Origin: CAYJNO01 sp964371715
Lineage (GTDB): Bacteria; Bacillota_I; Bacilli_A; Erysipelotrichales; Erysipelotrichaceae
Length of the DNA stretch: 22,540 nt
Direction: 5' to 3'
Assembly: GCA_964371715.1 (NCBI GenBank)
Contig: CAYJNO010000028.1
Location: 1-22,540 of the forward strand
Shown here: positions 16,584 through 22,540 of the stretch, piece by piece
Layout: every line of letters begins with the position of its first letter
Position numbering within the stretch: position 1 is the first letter of the stretch
Translations under genes and position numbers: made by a program
The notes under the pieces: generated by a model
Database searches by the model: none
Told to the model about the DNA's origin: nothing
What the model saw: the letters and a program-made list of their open reading frames with translations, nothing else

Positions 16584-17334
16584 TAACCTTTGTTAACTTA
16601 ACATCAATTGCTCTTTGATAAATGATATCTCTAATTTTATTAATGTCATAATATGAATTATCCTGATCACTTAATGATTCATAAGATACAATAGGTATTA
16701 CTTCACCATAAAACTTTGCACGTTGTACTAAATCACCTTGATCATAACTTAAAGCTAAAACTATAATTGCTGTATCATTTTCATTATTTTGATCAATATT
16801 TTGACCATCTTTATCATAAACCGCTACTACTCTAGCATTCTTAACTAGTAATCCATATAGTACCTTTTCATCTTTTTCATCTTCATTTGTTGCATAACCT
16901 TGGAAATAAACATCTATACTCTGACCTTTAATAATTGAATTTGCATAGCTTGTTTTCACATCAACATCAATTGGAATGGCAACTTCATTGGCTTTTAAAC
17001 TTAAACTATTTGTATCATTGATTTCATCTGTTTTAGTTAATAATTCTTTATAGAACATTGATCCTTTCGCTAATGCATTATAACTATTTACATACTTACC
17101 GATTAGTTCTTCTTCATTTAAATAAACATCTTCAATTACCATACTTTTTGGGATATCAACATAATTAATATCATTTATTGATATTTTACTTCCTGAAGCA
17201 ATATAACTATTAGCAACTGGTATCTTTACAGGATTAAGACTTAAATTAACTAAATATCCATACATAAAATAAAGTAGTAAACTTGTTGTAAAAATAATTA
17301 TAAAGCTTATTATTAACCGATATTTCTTCAACAT
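16567..17334 (-). CDS. cpaB: CpaB/RcpC-like pilus assembly protein with SAF domain
   Basis: The 255-residue protein starts with a single membrane anchor (residues about 7-27) followed by a SAF domain (about 37-100, from VKIPVANSYIASGSKIS to LAKGSMFYKELL). In Tad systems CpaB/RcpC binds the cell wall or periplasm side and helps pilus assembly. The second half (KANEVAIPIDVDVKTSYAN, KGQSIDVYFQG, NARVVAVYDKDGQNI) matches the usual CpaB C-terminal beta domain. It begins 4 bases after the upstream stop, with AGAGGTG as ribosome site, and overlaps the ATPase gene. No secretin exists here, as expected for a single-membrane cell. Confidence 0.8.
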   Translation of the reverse strand: MLKKYRLIISFIIIFTTSLLLYFMYGYLVNLSLNPVKIPVANSYIASGSKISINDINYVDIPKSMVIEDVYLNEEELIGKYVNSYNALAKGSMFYKELLTKTDEINDTNSLSLKANEVAIPIDVDVKTSYANSIIKGQSIDVYFQGYATNEDEKDEKVLYGLLVKNARVVAVYDKDGQNIDQNNENDTAIIVLALSYDQGDLVQRAKFYGEVIPIVSYESLSDQDNSYYDINKIRDIIYQRAIDVKLTKVNEENG

Positions 17335-17338
17335 TCAA

Positions 17339-17725
17339 TCACCTCTTTTCTAAAATCACAACATTTGAATAATCAAATTTTACTTTATTATCTTGATGTG
17401 TACTCTCTCCACTTATATTTACCGCAATACCTGGAGGACTATGATTAGTTTTCATGTATTCCAACTTATGTAGATTTGATGTTGATATGTTTTTTTGAAA
17501 GTGTTTAAACCAATTATCTTGAATATATTCTTCATTTAAACTTAACTTATCATGGACAATTAAGTCCCCAAGATTTACACCATCTTTAATTATTGACATT
17601 TGTGTTTGTCTTACTGCATTGAAAACTTCATCTTTTCCAATAATGATATTGTTGTAAAAGAGTGCAAAGGCTATTAATATTGTCCCCAATATTAATACTC
17701 CAAAGATCTTAACAGAACCTTTCAT
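17339..17725 (-). CDS. Pseudopilin-like membrane-anchored protein, unknown
   Basis: The 128-residue protein has one N-terminal hydrophobic helix (about 7-27, KIFGVLILGTILIAFALFY) and a polar extracellular domain of about 100 residues without cysteines. This is the shape of minor pilins and TadE-like proteins, but no family motif is recognised. Its start codon overlaps the stop of the 56-residue Flp-like gene (TAATG) and its stop lies 4 bases before the CpaB start. That fixed place between the major pilin candidate and CpaB suggests a structural or initiation role in the pilus. Confidence 0.6.
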   Translation of the reverse strand: MKGSVKIFGVLILGTILIAFALFYNNIIIGKDEVFNAVRQTQMSIIKDGVNLGDLIVHDKLSLNEEYIQDNWFKHFQKNISTSNLHKLEYMKTNHSPPGIAVNISGESTHQDNKVKFDYSNVVILEKR

Positions 17726-17895
17726 TATCCTGTATATCCTTCACCGATAGTAAAAAGATTATCAATAGAACTACTTATACCATTTGTTAGTTGCGATACA
17801 AATCCCGAATCATCCATTGTGATATAACTTATTAATAAACCAATAACAATAACCGCGATAATTAATCCTCCATATTCTTGAAATATTTCTTTCAT
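17725..17895 (-). CDS. Flp-like type IVb pilin, 56 residues
   Basis: This is a short gene at the head of the Tad operon. It encodes 56 residues starting MKEIFQEYGGLIIAVIV. The ATG at 17895 has a strong AGAAGGAG site 7 bases upstream. The stop (17725-17727) overlaps the next start (TAATG). The EYGGLIIAV segment resembles the conserved EYGLIAALIAV core of Flp pilins, followed by one hydrophobic helix (about 11-26) and a polar tail. The usual basic leader ending in Gly before the GATAIEY segment is missing; only six residues precede Glu7. It may be a pilin used without processing, or a distant variant. Its place as first gene fits a major, abundantly made pilin. Confidence 0.65.
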   Translation of the reverse strand: MKEIFQEYGGLIIAVIVIGLLISYITMDDSGFVSQLTNGISSSIDNLFTIGEGYTG

Positions 17896-18029
17896 ATTTT
17901 TTCTCCTTCTATCTATTTATTACTTCTTAAATTAATATTTCCTTATTTTAATTTTTTATAACTATTGTTTATTTTAAAAATTTTTATTCATCAATTTAAA
18001 TTTATTAAGATTTTGTGTACAATAAAAAT
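17896..18029. promoter_or_regulatory. Divergent control region between the Tad operon and the PucR-type gene
   Basis: This 134-base A+T-rich gap must hold the promoter of the Tad operon (minus) and that of the regulator (plus). The plus-strand promoter is listed separately. On the minus strand TATAAA-like hexamers occur in the middle of the gap but none has a convincing -35 at the right distance. The divergent arrangement suggests that the regulator acts here. Confidence 0.45.
17995..18023 (+). promoter_or_regulatory. Promoter of the PucR-type gene, giving a leaderless transcript
   Basis: TTTAAA (17995-18000) and TACAAT (18018-18023) are 17 bases apart. The ATG at 18030 lies 7 bases after the -10, where transcription would begin. 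There is no Shine-Dalgarno sequence before that ATG. Confidence 0.5.
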
Positions 18030-18695
18030 ATGAATAAAAGGCTATTTACTACTCAAATCAAAAATATTGAACCAATTAAAGAGCTAAAGTTAACAAGTTA
18101 TCGCATTATTTTTATTAATACTTCAAGCGATATTAATGTTATTGTTAATTTATTTTTTTCATCTCAATATTATTTACTAAATAGAGATAATGATTATCGA
18201 TTAATTATTGATGGTAACACTAAAGTTGACACTATAAAACAATTAGTAAGTATTATTGAAACTGATTTATTATGTAAGGTTGATTATTATTGTAGTGATG
18301 TTATTGAAGATATTAATAAAATTACATATTATGAAGAAAAACTAGTTAACGATTTTCAACTAATTAATAAATATAACAAAGATAATTTTAATGATATAAT
18401 ATTACTTAAAACAATTGACGCCTTAAGTATGAATGAATCTATAGACTTTATGTATGATATTTTAAGTAAACATCCAAATTTAAAATTCAATGATGATAAC
18501 CAAGCAATCTATGAAGGCTTTATTCAAAACAATTTAAATATTGCTGTAACAGCCCGTAACTTATATCTACACCGTAACACCTTAATATATAAATTAGATC
18601 GTTTGGTACAAATTTCTAACTTAGATCTTAGAAATTTCAATGATGCTTTAATTTATAAAATGTTTATTCTTTTATCATATAAAATCAATTTTTAG
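18030..18695 (+). CDS. PucR/CdaR-type HTH regulator, divergent from the Tad operon
   Basis: The 221-residue protein ends with a PucR-family helix-turn-helix: IYEGFIQNNLNIAVTARNLY, then LHRNTLIYKLDRL and the final DALIYKMFILLSY segment. This C-terminal domain binds DNA in PucR and CdaR regulators. The N-terminal 150 residues are Asn/Asp/Ile-rich and do not show a GGDEF-like or PTS domain that I can name. The start at ATG 18030 (MNKRLFTT) is chosen over the GTG at 18015, because neither has a ribosome site and the ATG coincides with the predicted transcript start. Position next to and divergent from the pilus operon suggests that it controls the operon; the signal is unknown. Confidence 0.75.
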   Translation: MNKRLFTTQIKNIEPIKELKLTSYRIIFINTSSDINVIVNLFFSSQYYLLNRDNDYRLIIDGNTKVDTIKQLVSIIETDLLCKVDYYCSDVIEDINKITYYEEKLVNDFQLINKYNKDNFNDIILLKTIDALSMNESIDFMYDILSKHPNLKFNDDNQAIYEGFIQNNLNIAVTARNLYLHRNTLIYKLDRLVQISNLDLRNFNDALIYKMFILLSYKINF

Positions 18696-18726
18696 TTATT
18701 TTAACCAAAGATTTGATTTTTTTTTT
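18680..18726 (+). terminator. Weak terminator after the PucR-type gene
   Basis: AAAATCAA (18681-18688, inside the last codons) can pair with TTGATTTT (18713-18720), followed by a T run to 18726. The loop is about 24 bases, so the structure is weak. Confidence 0.3.
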
Positions 18727-18759
18727 ACATTATACTTAATTTAGATAAAGGGGGCTATT

Positions 18760-19866
18760 ATGGCTACATTAAAACTTAAAAATATTAATAAAACATATCC
18801 TAATGGATTTGAAGCAGTAAAAAACTTTAATTTAGATATCGATAACAAAGAATTCATTATCTTTGTAGGACCTTCTGGTTGTGGTAAATCAACTACATTA
18901 CGTATGATTGCAGGACTTGAAGAAATTACAGGTGGTGAATTTTATATTGATGATGAATTAATGAATGATGTTGAACCAAAAGATCGTGATATTGCAATGG
19001 TATTCCAAAACTATGCATTATATCCACATATGACTGTTTATGATAACATGGCATTTGGTTTAAAACTTCGTAAATTCCCAGCAGAAGAAATTGATCGTAA
19101 AGTTAAAGAAGCTGCTGCTATTTTAGACTTAGAAACATTATTAGAACGTAAACCAGCTGCATTATCTGGTGGACAAAGACAACGTGTTGCGATGGGTAGA
19201 GCAATCGTTAGAAATCCAAAAGTATTCCTAATGGATGAACCATTAAGTAACTTAGATGCAAAATTACGTGTTCAAATGCGTACAGAAATTTCAAAACTAC
19301 ATCAAAGACTTGAAAATACAATAATTTATGTAACTCATGACCAAACAGAAGCGATGACTCTTGGTACAAGAATTGTTGTAATGAAAGATGGAGTTGTACA
19401 ACAAGTTGCTTCTCCTAAAGAGTTATATGATAAACCAGATAATTTATTTGTTGCTGGATTTATCGGTTCACCACAAATGAACTTCATTGTTTGTGAAGTA
19501 ATCGAAAAATTTGATGGAGTTTACTTAGTATTTGATAATAATGCTCTTCATTTAAATGATGAAAAGGGTAAAATATTAAAAGACAAAGGCTATGTTGGAA
19601 AACGTGTAATGATGGGTATTCGTCCTGAAAACTTACATGATGTTGAATTCTCATTAAAAGAATATAAAGATGTAATTAAAGCAGAAATTCAAGTATACGA
19701 ACTTGTAGGATCTGAAGTTTACTTATACTTCAAATGTAACCAAACAAATATGGTTGCAAGAGTTGATCCAAATACTAACGCAAAAGTTGGAAGCACAGTT
19801 GATTTATACTTAGATTATGATGCAATTCACATCTTTGATATCGAAACTGAACAAGCAATTAGATAA
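18760..19866 (+). CDS. ugpC: Sugar ABC transporter ATPase, UgpC/MsmK/MalK type
   Basis: This is the cytoplasmic ATPase that energises CUT1-type carbohydrate importers. The 368 residues are complete: Walker A GPSGCGKST (37-45), Q-loop (MVFQNYALYPHMTV), signature LSGGQRQRVAMG, Walker B VFLMDEPLSNLDA and switch His in VTHDQTEAM. A C-terminal TOBE/regulatory domain follows (about 240-368, with MMGIRPENLHD). In many Firmicutes one such subunit (MsmK/UgpC) serves several sugar transporters and is encoded away from their permeases. That fits here, since no permease or binding-protein gene is adjacent. It is a single-gene unit with a strong GGGGG-containing ribosome site and a terminator right after it. 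Codons look well adapted (frequent CGT, GGT), as in a highly expressed gene. Confidence 0.92.
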   Translation: MATLKLKNINKTYPNGFEAVKNFNLDIDNKEFIIFVGPSGCGKSTTLRMIAGLEEITGGEFYIDDELMNDVEPKDRDIAMVFQNYALYPHMTVYDNMAFGLKLRKFPAEEIDRKVKEAAAILDLETLLERKPAALSGGQRQRVAMGRAIVRNPKVFLMDEPLSNLDAKLRVQMRTEISKLHQRLENTIIYVTHDQTEAMTLGTRIVVMKDGVVQQVASPKELYDKPDNLFVAGFIGSPQMNFIVCEVIEKFDGVYLVFDNNALHLNDEKGKILKDKGYVGKRVMMGIRPENLHDVEFSLKEYKDVIKAEIQVYELVGSEVYLYFKCNQTNMVARVDPNTNAKVGSTVDLYLDYDAIHIFDIETEQAIR

Positions 19867-19873
19867 TAAATTA

Positions 19874-19904
19874 AATCCCATCTACTAACTTAGTAGATGG
19901 GATT
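19874..19904 (+). terminator. Rho-independent terminator after ugpC
   Basis: A perfect 13-bp stem (aatcccatctact with its complement) and a 5-base loop begin five bases after the stop codon, followed by ATTATTTT. It may also stop transcripts from the opposite side. Confidence 0.85.
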
Positions 19905-19905
19905 A

Positions 19906-20371
19906 TTATTTTAAAAATTTACCTGTAGCTAACATCATTATTCCTAAAACATAAATATTAATGGAATAAAATGTAAAACCATTAAACTTATATATCTTGC
20001 AATTATCATTAAATGTTGTTTTATAATTGAAAAATATTGATCATTTGTCGATACTATTACTTTGATTTTATCACTAATTATAAATGGCTTACGCTTCCTA
20101 TTTAGAATCAAAAAACTGGTTATACGATTATTTTCTCCTTTATAATAAAATGTAAATATTAGATAATATGATTTGTGAAATGATCCACCATAACCAAACT
20201 TAATACGTGTAATCTTTTCCTTATAATCAGACCTTGCCCTTCAACTACCATTTTAGGACTTATAGCATTTAATATAGTACATTTCAAATCTTTAAAAAAA
20301 ACGAATATCGTAATTGTACTTAAATCAATAAAAGCTATTCCCATAATATGTATATCATTTATAAATTTCAA
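19906..20371 (-). pseudogene. Frameshifted remnant of a small membrane protein
   Basis: No intact gene lies here, but three minus-strand frames join into a plausible protein of about 150 residues. Frame one (20371 to about 20230) has a hydrophobic N-terminus (MGIAFIDLSTITIFVFF) and ISPKMVVEG. A second frame then reads RSDYKEKITRIKFGYGG, FYYKGENNRITSF and KPFIISDKIKVIVS. A third ends with YKFNGFTFYSINIYVLGIM and MLATGKFLK before TAA at 19906-19908. The layout (membrane helix, beta-rich middle, C-terminal helix) recalls DUF3592-like membrane proteins, but that is a weak guess. At least two frameshifts are needed. The other short reading frames in this gap are best explained by it. Confidence 0.5.
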
Positions 20372-20421
20372 TAGTTTTACAATCTTAATATTGCATAATA
20401 AATATTAATATATAGTTAAAA

Positions 20422-20450
20422 AATATCACTAACAACTAATTAGTGATATT
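20422..20450 (-). terminator. Rho-independent terminator of the flavin reductase gene
   Basis: A perfect 10-bp stem (aatatcacta/tagtgatatt) with a 9-base loop lies 8 bases after the stop codon. It is followed on the minus strand by a run of T (down to 20416). Confidence 0.85.
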
Positions 20451-20457
20451 TTCTTGC

Positions 20458-22161
20458 TTATTCTGAAATATTTGTAACAGCTATCTCTCCAGCTAGTTTT
20501 CCAAATACCACTGATTGTGAATATCCACCTGATTGCCATGTAACTTCACCAGCTGCATATAATCCTTCAACAATAGTGCCATCATTTTTTAATACTTGTG
20601 TATTTTCGTTAGTAGCTACTCCACCTTTAGTCATATGAACAGCAGAGTTAACTTTTGTTGCATAGTATGGTCCTTCACTTTGTAATGGACGTTTTGGTGT
20701 AACTCCAAATTCATCAGCTGTTTGATTTTCAGCATGTTCATTATATGAATTAAACGTTGTAACTAAATTTTCAGGATTAACACCTATTTTTTCTGCTAAC
20801 TCTTCTAGCGTTGCCCCTTCAATAAACTGTCCTAACCCATGTTGTTTTCTAACATTTGCATTATCTACAATTTTTTGTGCATCAAACACAGTCCAAACAC
20901 TACCTTGCTCTAAAATTTCAACACCCATTTCTAAACCACCAGTAGCTTCATTAATGAAACGATTACCTTCTTCATTAATGAAGAAATTACCTGCACCATT
21001 ATTAGATAAGTCTCTTCCTGGTAAAATTATCATTGGGAAAACACGAATGTTATCCATATTTAATAATTGCATATCATTTTCAACGAATACTGATACAAAG
21101 TCACCTGTTGTTCCTAATTGATTTGAAGTCATTAACACTTCATGCCCTGGAGCGTATTCAGCTAATAAATCTTTATTAGATGAGAATCCACCAGTTGCAA
21201 GAATTACTGCATCTGCATAGATATTATATGTTTCTCCATAATGTGTAGCAACTACTCCAACAACTTTATCATCTTCAAAAATTAGATTTTCTCCGGCAGT
21301 AGCTGTTCTGATTTCAACACCTAATTCATAAGCGTATTCTTCAAGTCCCCCTTGAATTTCTGGCCCTGCATAATGGTCTTGATCAGCCATATGATTTCTT
21401 CCACCGTAGTTATGATCTAATTCAACACCAAAACTTCTTAACCATGCATCAATACTAGCAGTTTCTTCTGCCCATACTTGTAAACGCTCTGGTGTTTCGC
21501 CAGCATTTTGTTTTGATTCAATAAAGGCTTCTACTGAATCTTCAACTCCATTAGCAATTTGTGCTTCTGAGTTAAATACATCATAGAAGTTTAAATCAAA
21601 TTTACCATTACCTGATAAAATATCATATTTTTCAATTAATAATACATTAGCCTCTGGATTTGTTTCTTTTGCTGAAACTGCTGCTGCAAGACCTGAAGGT
21701 CCTCCACCAACGATTACAACATCAACTTTTGTGTCTTCAACAACAATATCTTTCTCAAGTGCACTTTGTGTAGAAAATGTAATATCACTACCTTCCATAC
21801 CTGCAGCTACCATTGCTTCATTAACCGCTTTTTTTACTGCAAATGAACTGAATGTTGCCCCAGTTACAGAATCTACTACTGCTGTATTTTCAGCTAAGAT
21901 TCTTTCTTCCAAGATTGGAAATGCACGCTCTATAACTACTAATGATTCTGTATTTTCTTTTAATTCAAGATCAACAATAGTGTTATCCTTAATTGTTACT
22001 GCAACAGTAATATCCCCATTATAACCTGAAGCTGTAGCCTCATAAACTTCACCTTCCGCTGTAGGTTCTTTAGTTGTAGCAGGTGTTACTTCTTCGCTTG
22101 AGCACGCTACTAAAGATAACAGTAGTGAAGCAGCAAGCATTAATTTTAATAAACTCTTCAT
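20458..22161 (-). CDS. Exported FMN/FAD fumarate-reductase-like flavoprotein (lipoprotein)
   Basis: The 567-residue protein starts at ATG 22161, with AGAAGG 5 bases upstream; an in-frame GTG at 22179 overlaps that site and is rejected. The signal peptide ends in lipobox LVAC (C20), so it is anchored outside the membrane. An FMN-binding domain (about 40-120) carries DSVTGATFSS; Thr103 is the expected site of covalent FMN, attached by an ApbE flavin transferase. The FAD domain begins at GGGPSG (152-157) and ends with GLYAAGEV. The family includes fumarate, urocanate and related anaerobic reductases fed by extracellular electron transfer. AVHMTKGG (H509) matches the fumarate-reductase His region. 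The usual GANRLGGN arginine motif reads WQSGGYSQS, and the GGN...GGxNAA loop is altered, so the substrate is probably not fumarate. No ApbE gene is in view. Confidence 0.85.
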   Translation of the reverse strand: MKSLLKLMLAASLLLSLVACSSEEVTPATTKEPTAEGEVYEATASGYNGDITVAVTIKDNTIVDLELKENTESLVVIERAFPILEERILAENTAVVDSVTGATFSSFAVKKAVNEAMVAAGMEGSDITFSTQSALEKDIVVEDTKVDVVIVGGGPSGLAAAVSAKETNPEANVLLIEKYDILSGNGKFDLNFYDVFNSEAQIANGVEDSVEAFIESKQNAGETPERLQVWAEETASIDAWLRSFGVELDHNYGGRNHMADQDHYAGPEIQGGLEEYAYELGVEIRTATAGENLIFEDDKVVGVVATHYGETYNIYADAVILATGGFSSNKDLLAEYAPGHEVLMTSNQLGTTGDFVSVFVENDMQLLNMDNIRVFPMIILPGRDLSNNGAGNFFINEEGNRFINEATGGLEMGVEILEQGSVWTVFDAQKIVDNANVRKQHGLGQFIEGATLEELAEKIGVNPENLVTTFNSYNEHAENQTADEFGVTPKRPLQSEGPYYATKVNSAVHMTKGGVATNENTQVLKNDGTIVEGLYAAGEVTWQSGGYSQSVVFGKLAGEIAVTNISE

Positions 22162-22183
22162 ATATACCTTCTTTCTCACAAGT

Positions 22184-22212
22184 ATTATGCAATATAATTC
22201 TGCTTTTTACAA
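22184..22212 (-). promoter_or_regulatory. Promoter of the flavin reductase gene
   Basis: TTGTAA (22207-22212) and CATAAT (22184-22189) are 17 bases apart on the minus strand. They lie about 22 bases upstream of the chosen ATG, leaving room for the ribosome site. Confidence 0.5.
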
Positions 22213-22270
22213 TATTTTTGTGAATTTTTTATCACAATTGAACTAATGTATAATTCTTATGTTATTCAGC

Positions 22271-22350
22271 TTTTCTTAACCTAATCTTCACATTAATGCT
22301 TTATTATTTAACCATGAAGCAAGTAATGTTGTTTCTAAAGTAATGTAATC
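22271..22350. repeat. 80-bp direct repeat, copy A
   Basis: This copy is identical to 22461-22540 except for one base (cattAatgct here, cattCatgct there). A few bases to the left (ttcaNc) also match. On the minus strand it continues an open frame of 28 codons (stop at 22288-22290) that encodes TLETTLLASWLNNKALM. The frame is closed upstream by TAA at 22375, so this copy is not a full gene and looks like a duplicated gene end. Confidence 0.85.
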
Positions 22351-22394
22351 ATACACATACTTTTTTCCCTCAATTTATAAACAAAACGAAAAAC

Positions 22395-22422
22395 AGAAGC
22401 CACTCCCTCAGGCTTCTTTTTT
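22395..22422. terminator. Hairpin between the 80-bp repeats, probable bidirectional terminator
   Basis: AGAAGCC and GGCTTCT (7-bp stem, 9-base loop) are flanked by T on both outer sides when read on the corresponding strand (TTTTTT on plus, GTTTTTCG on minus). It lies about 60 bases after the stop of the gene entering from the right. On the minus strand a perfect AAGGAG (22433-22438) and an ATG 7 bases on (MKKEA-stop, 22408-22425) run into this stem. Confidence 0.6.
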
Positions 22423-22460
22423 CATTCTCAAACTCCTTTTTATTTCAGTTTCATTTCATC

Positions 22461-22540
22461 TTTTCTTAACCTAATCTTCACATTCATGCTTTATTATTTA
22501 ACCATGAAGCAAGTAATGTTGTTTCTAAAGTAATGTAATC
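22461..22540. repeat. 80-bp direct repeat, copy B
   Basis: This is the second copy, 190 bases to the right of copy A. It still matches at the last base of the window, so the true length is unknown and a tandem unit of 190 bp is possible. Confidence 0.85.
22484..22540 (-). CDS. C-terminal end of an unknown gene (partial)
   Basis: On the minus strand the last 18 codons of a reading frame are visible (DYITLETTLLASWLNNKA) before TGA at 22484-22486. The rest lies beyond the right edge. The composition is protein-like and the hairpin at 22395-22422 would be its terminator. The single base difference in copy A changes the stop codon and adds two residues. The family is not recognisable from so little. 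Confidence 0.35.
   Translation of the reverse strand, partial: DYITLETTLLASWLNNKA

Larger units (their letters stand above)
22213..22540. other. Right-edge region with repeat and hairpin
   Basis: No complete gene is seen. The stretch holds two copies of a segment of at least 80 bp, a hairpin between them, and what looks like the very end of a minus-strand gene entering from beyond the window. Confidence 0.5.

Noticed and set aside
22162..22179. GTG start giving six extra residues on the flavin reductase
   Set aside because: The extra codons overlap the Shine-Dalgarno site of the ATG at 22161, and the signal peptide is better without them.

Overview
The window is about 70 to 75% A+T with standard code use (TGG for Trp, TGA as stop). 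It carries strong Shine-Dalgarno sites, a T-box riboswitch, lipoproteins and a Gram-positive Tad-type pilus locus without a secretin. This suggests a low-GC Firmicute, probably of the Erysipelotrichia/Mollicutes-related branch and probably an anaerobe; the taxon is inferred, not proven.

Layout. Positions 1-6783 hold a minus-strand metabolic cluster disturbed by a tandem duplication. The operon runs pepT (peptidase T), a PfkB-family sugar-phosphate kinase, a thioredoxin-like lipoprotein and a sugar-phosphate nucleotidyltransferase, ending at a clear terminator. After it comes the start of a secreted protein with EPTV repeats. A 2410-bp segment is present twice head to tail (171-2580 and 2581-4990). 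I found no difference between the copies. The left copy carries a pfkB gene cut at its 5' end and the right copy a cut-off leader of the EPTV gene. Next, still on the minus strand, come a MATE-family exporter (6827-8164) and metG (8217-10124) with a methionine T-box leader and promoter.

Positions 10427-17895 form one tightly packed minus-strand operon for a compact Tad/Flp-type pilus or secretion machine. In transcription order it encodes a 56-residue Flp-like pilin (17725-17895), a pseudopilin-like protein, a CpaB/RcpC-like SAF protein, the CpaF/TadA ATPase, TadB, TadC, a TadE-like pilin, a 928-residue secreted protein with an Ig-like domain, and a small MGLDM-type protein. Genes overlap or lie within 10 bases of each other. 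No prepilin peptidase, CpaE or secretin gene is in view. A PucR-type HTH regulator is divergent from the operon and appears to start from a leaderless mRNA.

The right part holds a UgpC/MsmK-type sugar-ABC ATPase with a strong terminator, a frameshifted gene remnant (19906-20371), and an exported lipoprotein with an FMN-binding domain fused to a fumarate-reductase-like flavoprotein. The last 280 bases contain a repeated segment of at least 80 bp that encodes a protein C-terminus on the minus strand, with a hairpin between the copies.

Points that stand out are the perfect duplication and its hybrid junction, the minimal Tad locus with an unprocessed-looking Flp pilin, the leaderless regulator, competing hairpins between metG and the MATE gene, and the extracellular flavin reductase that lacks the usual fumarate-binding arginine motif.
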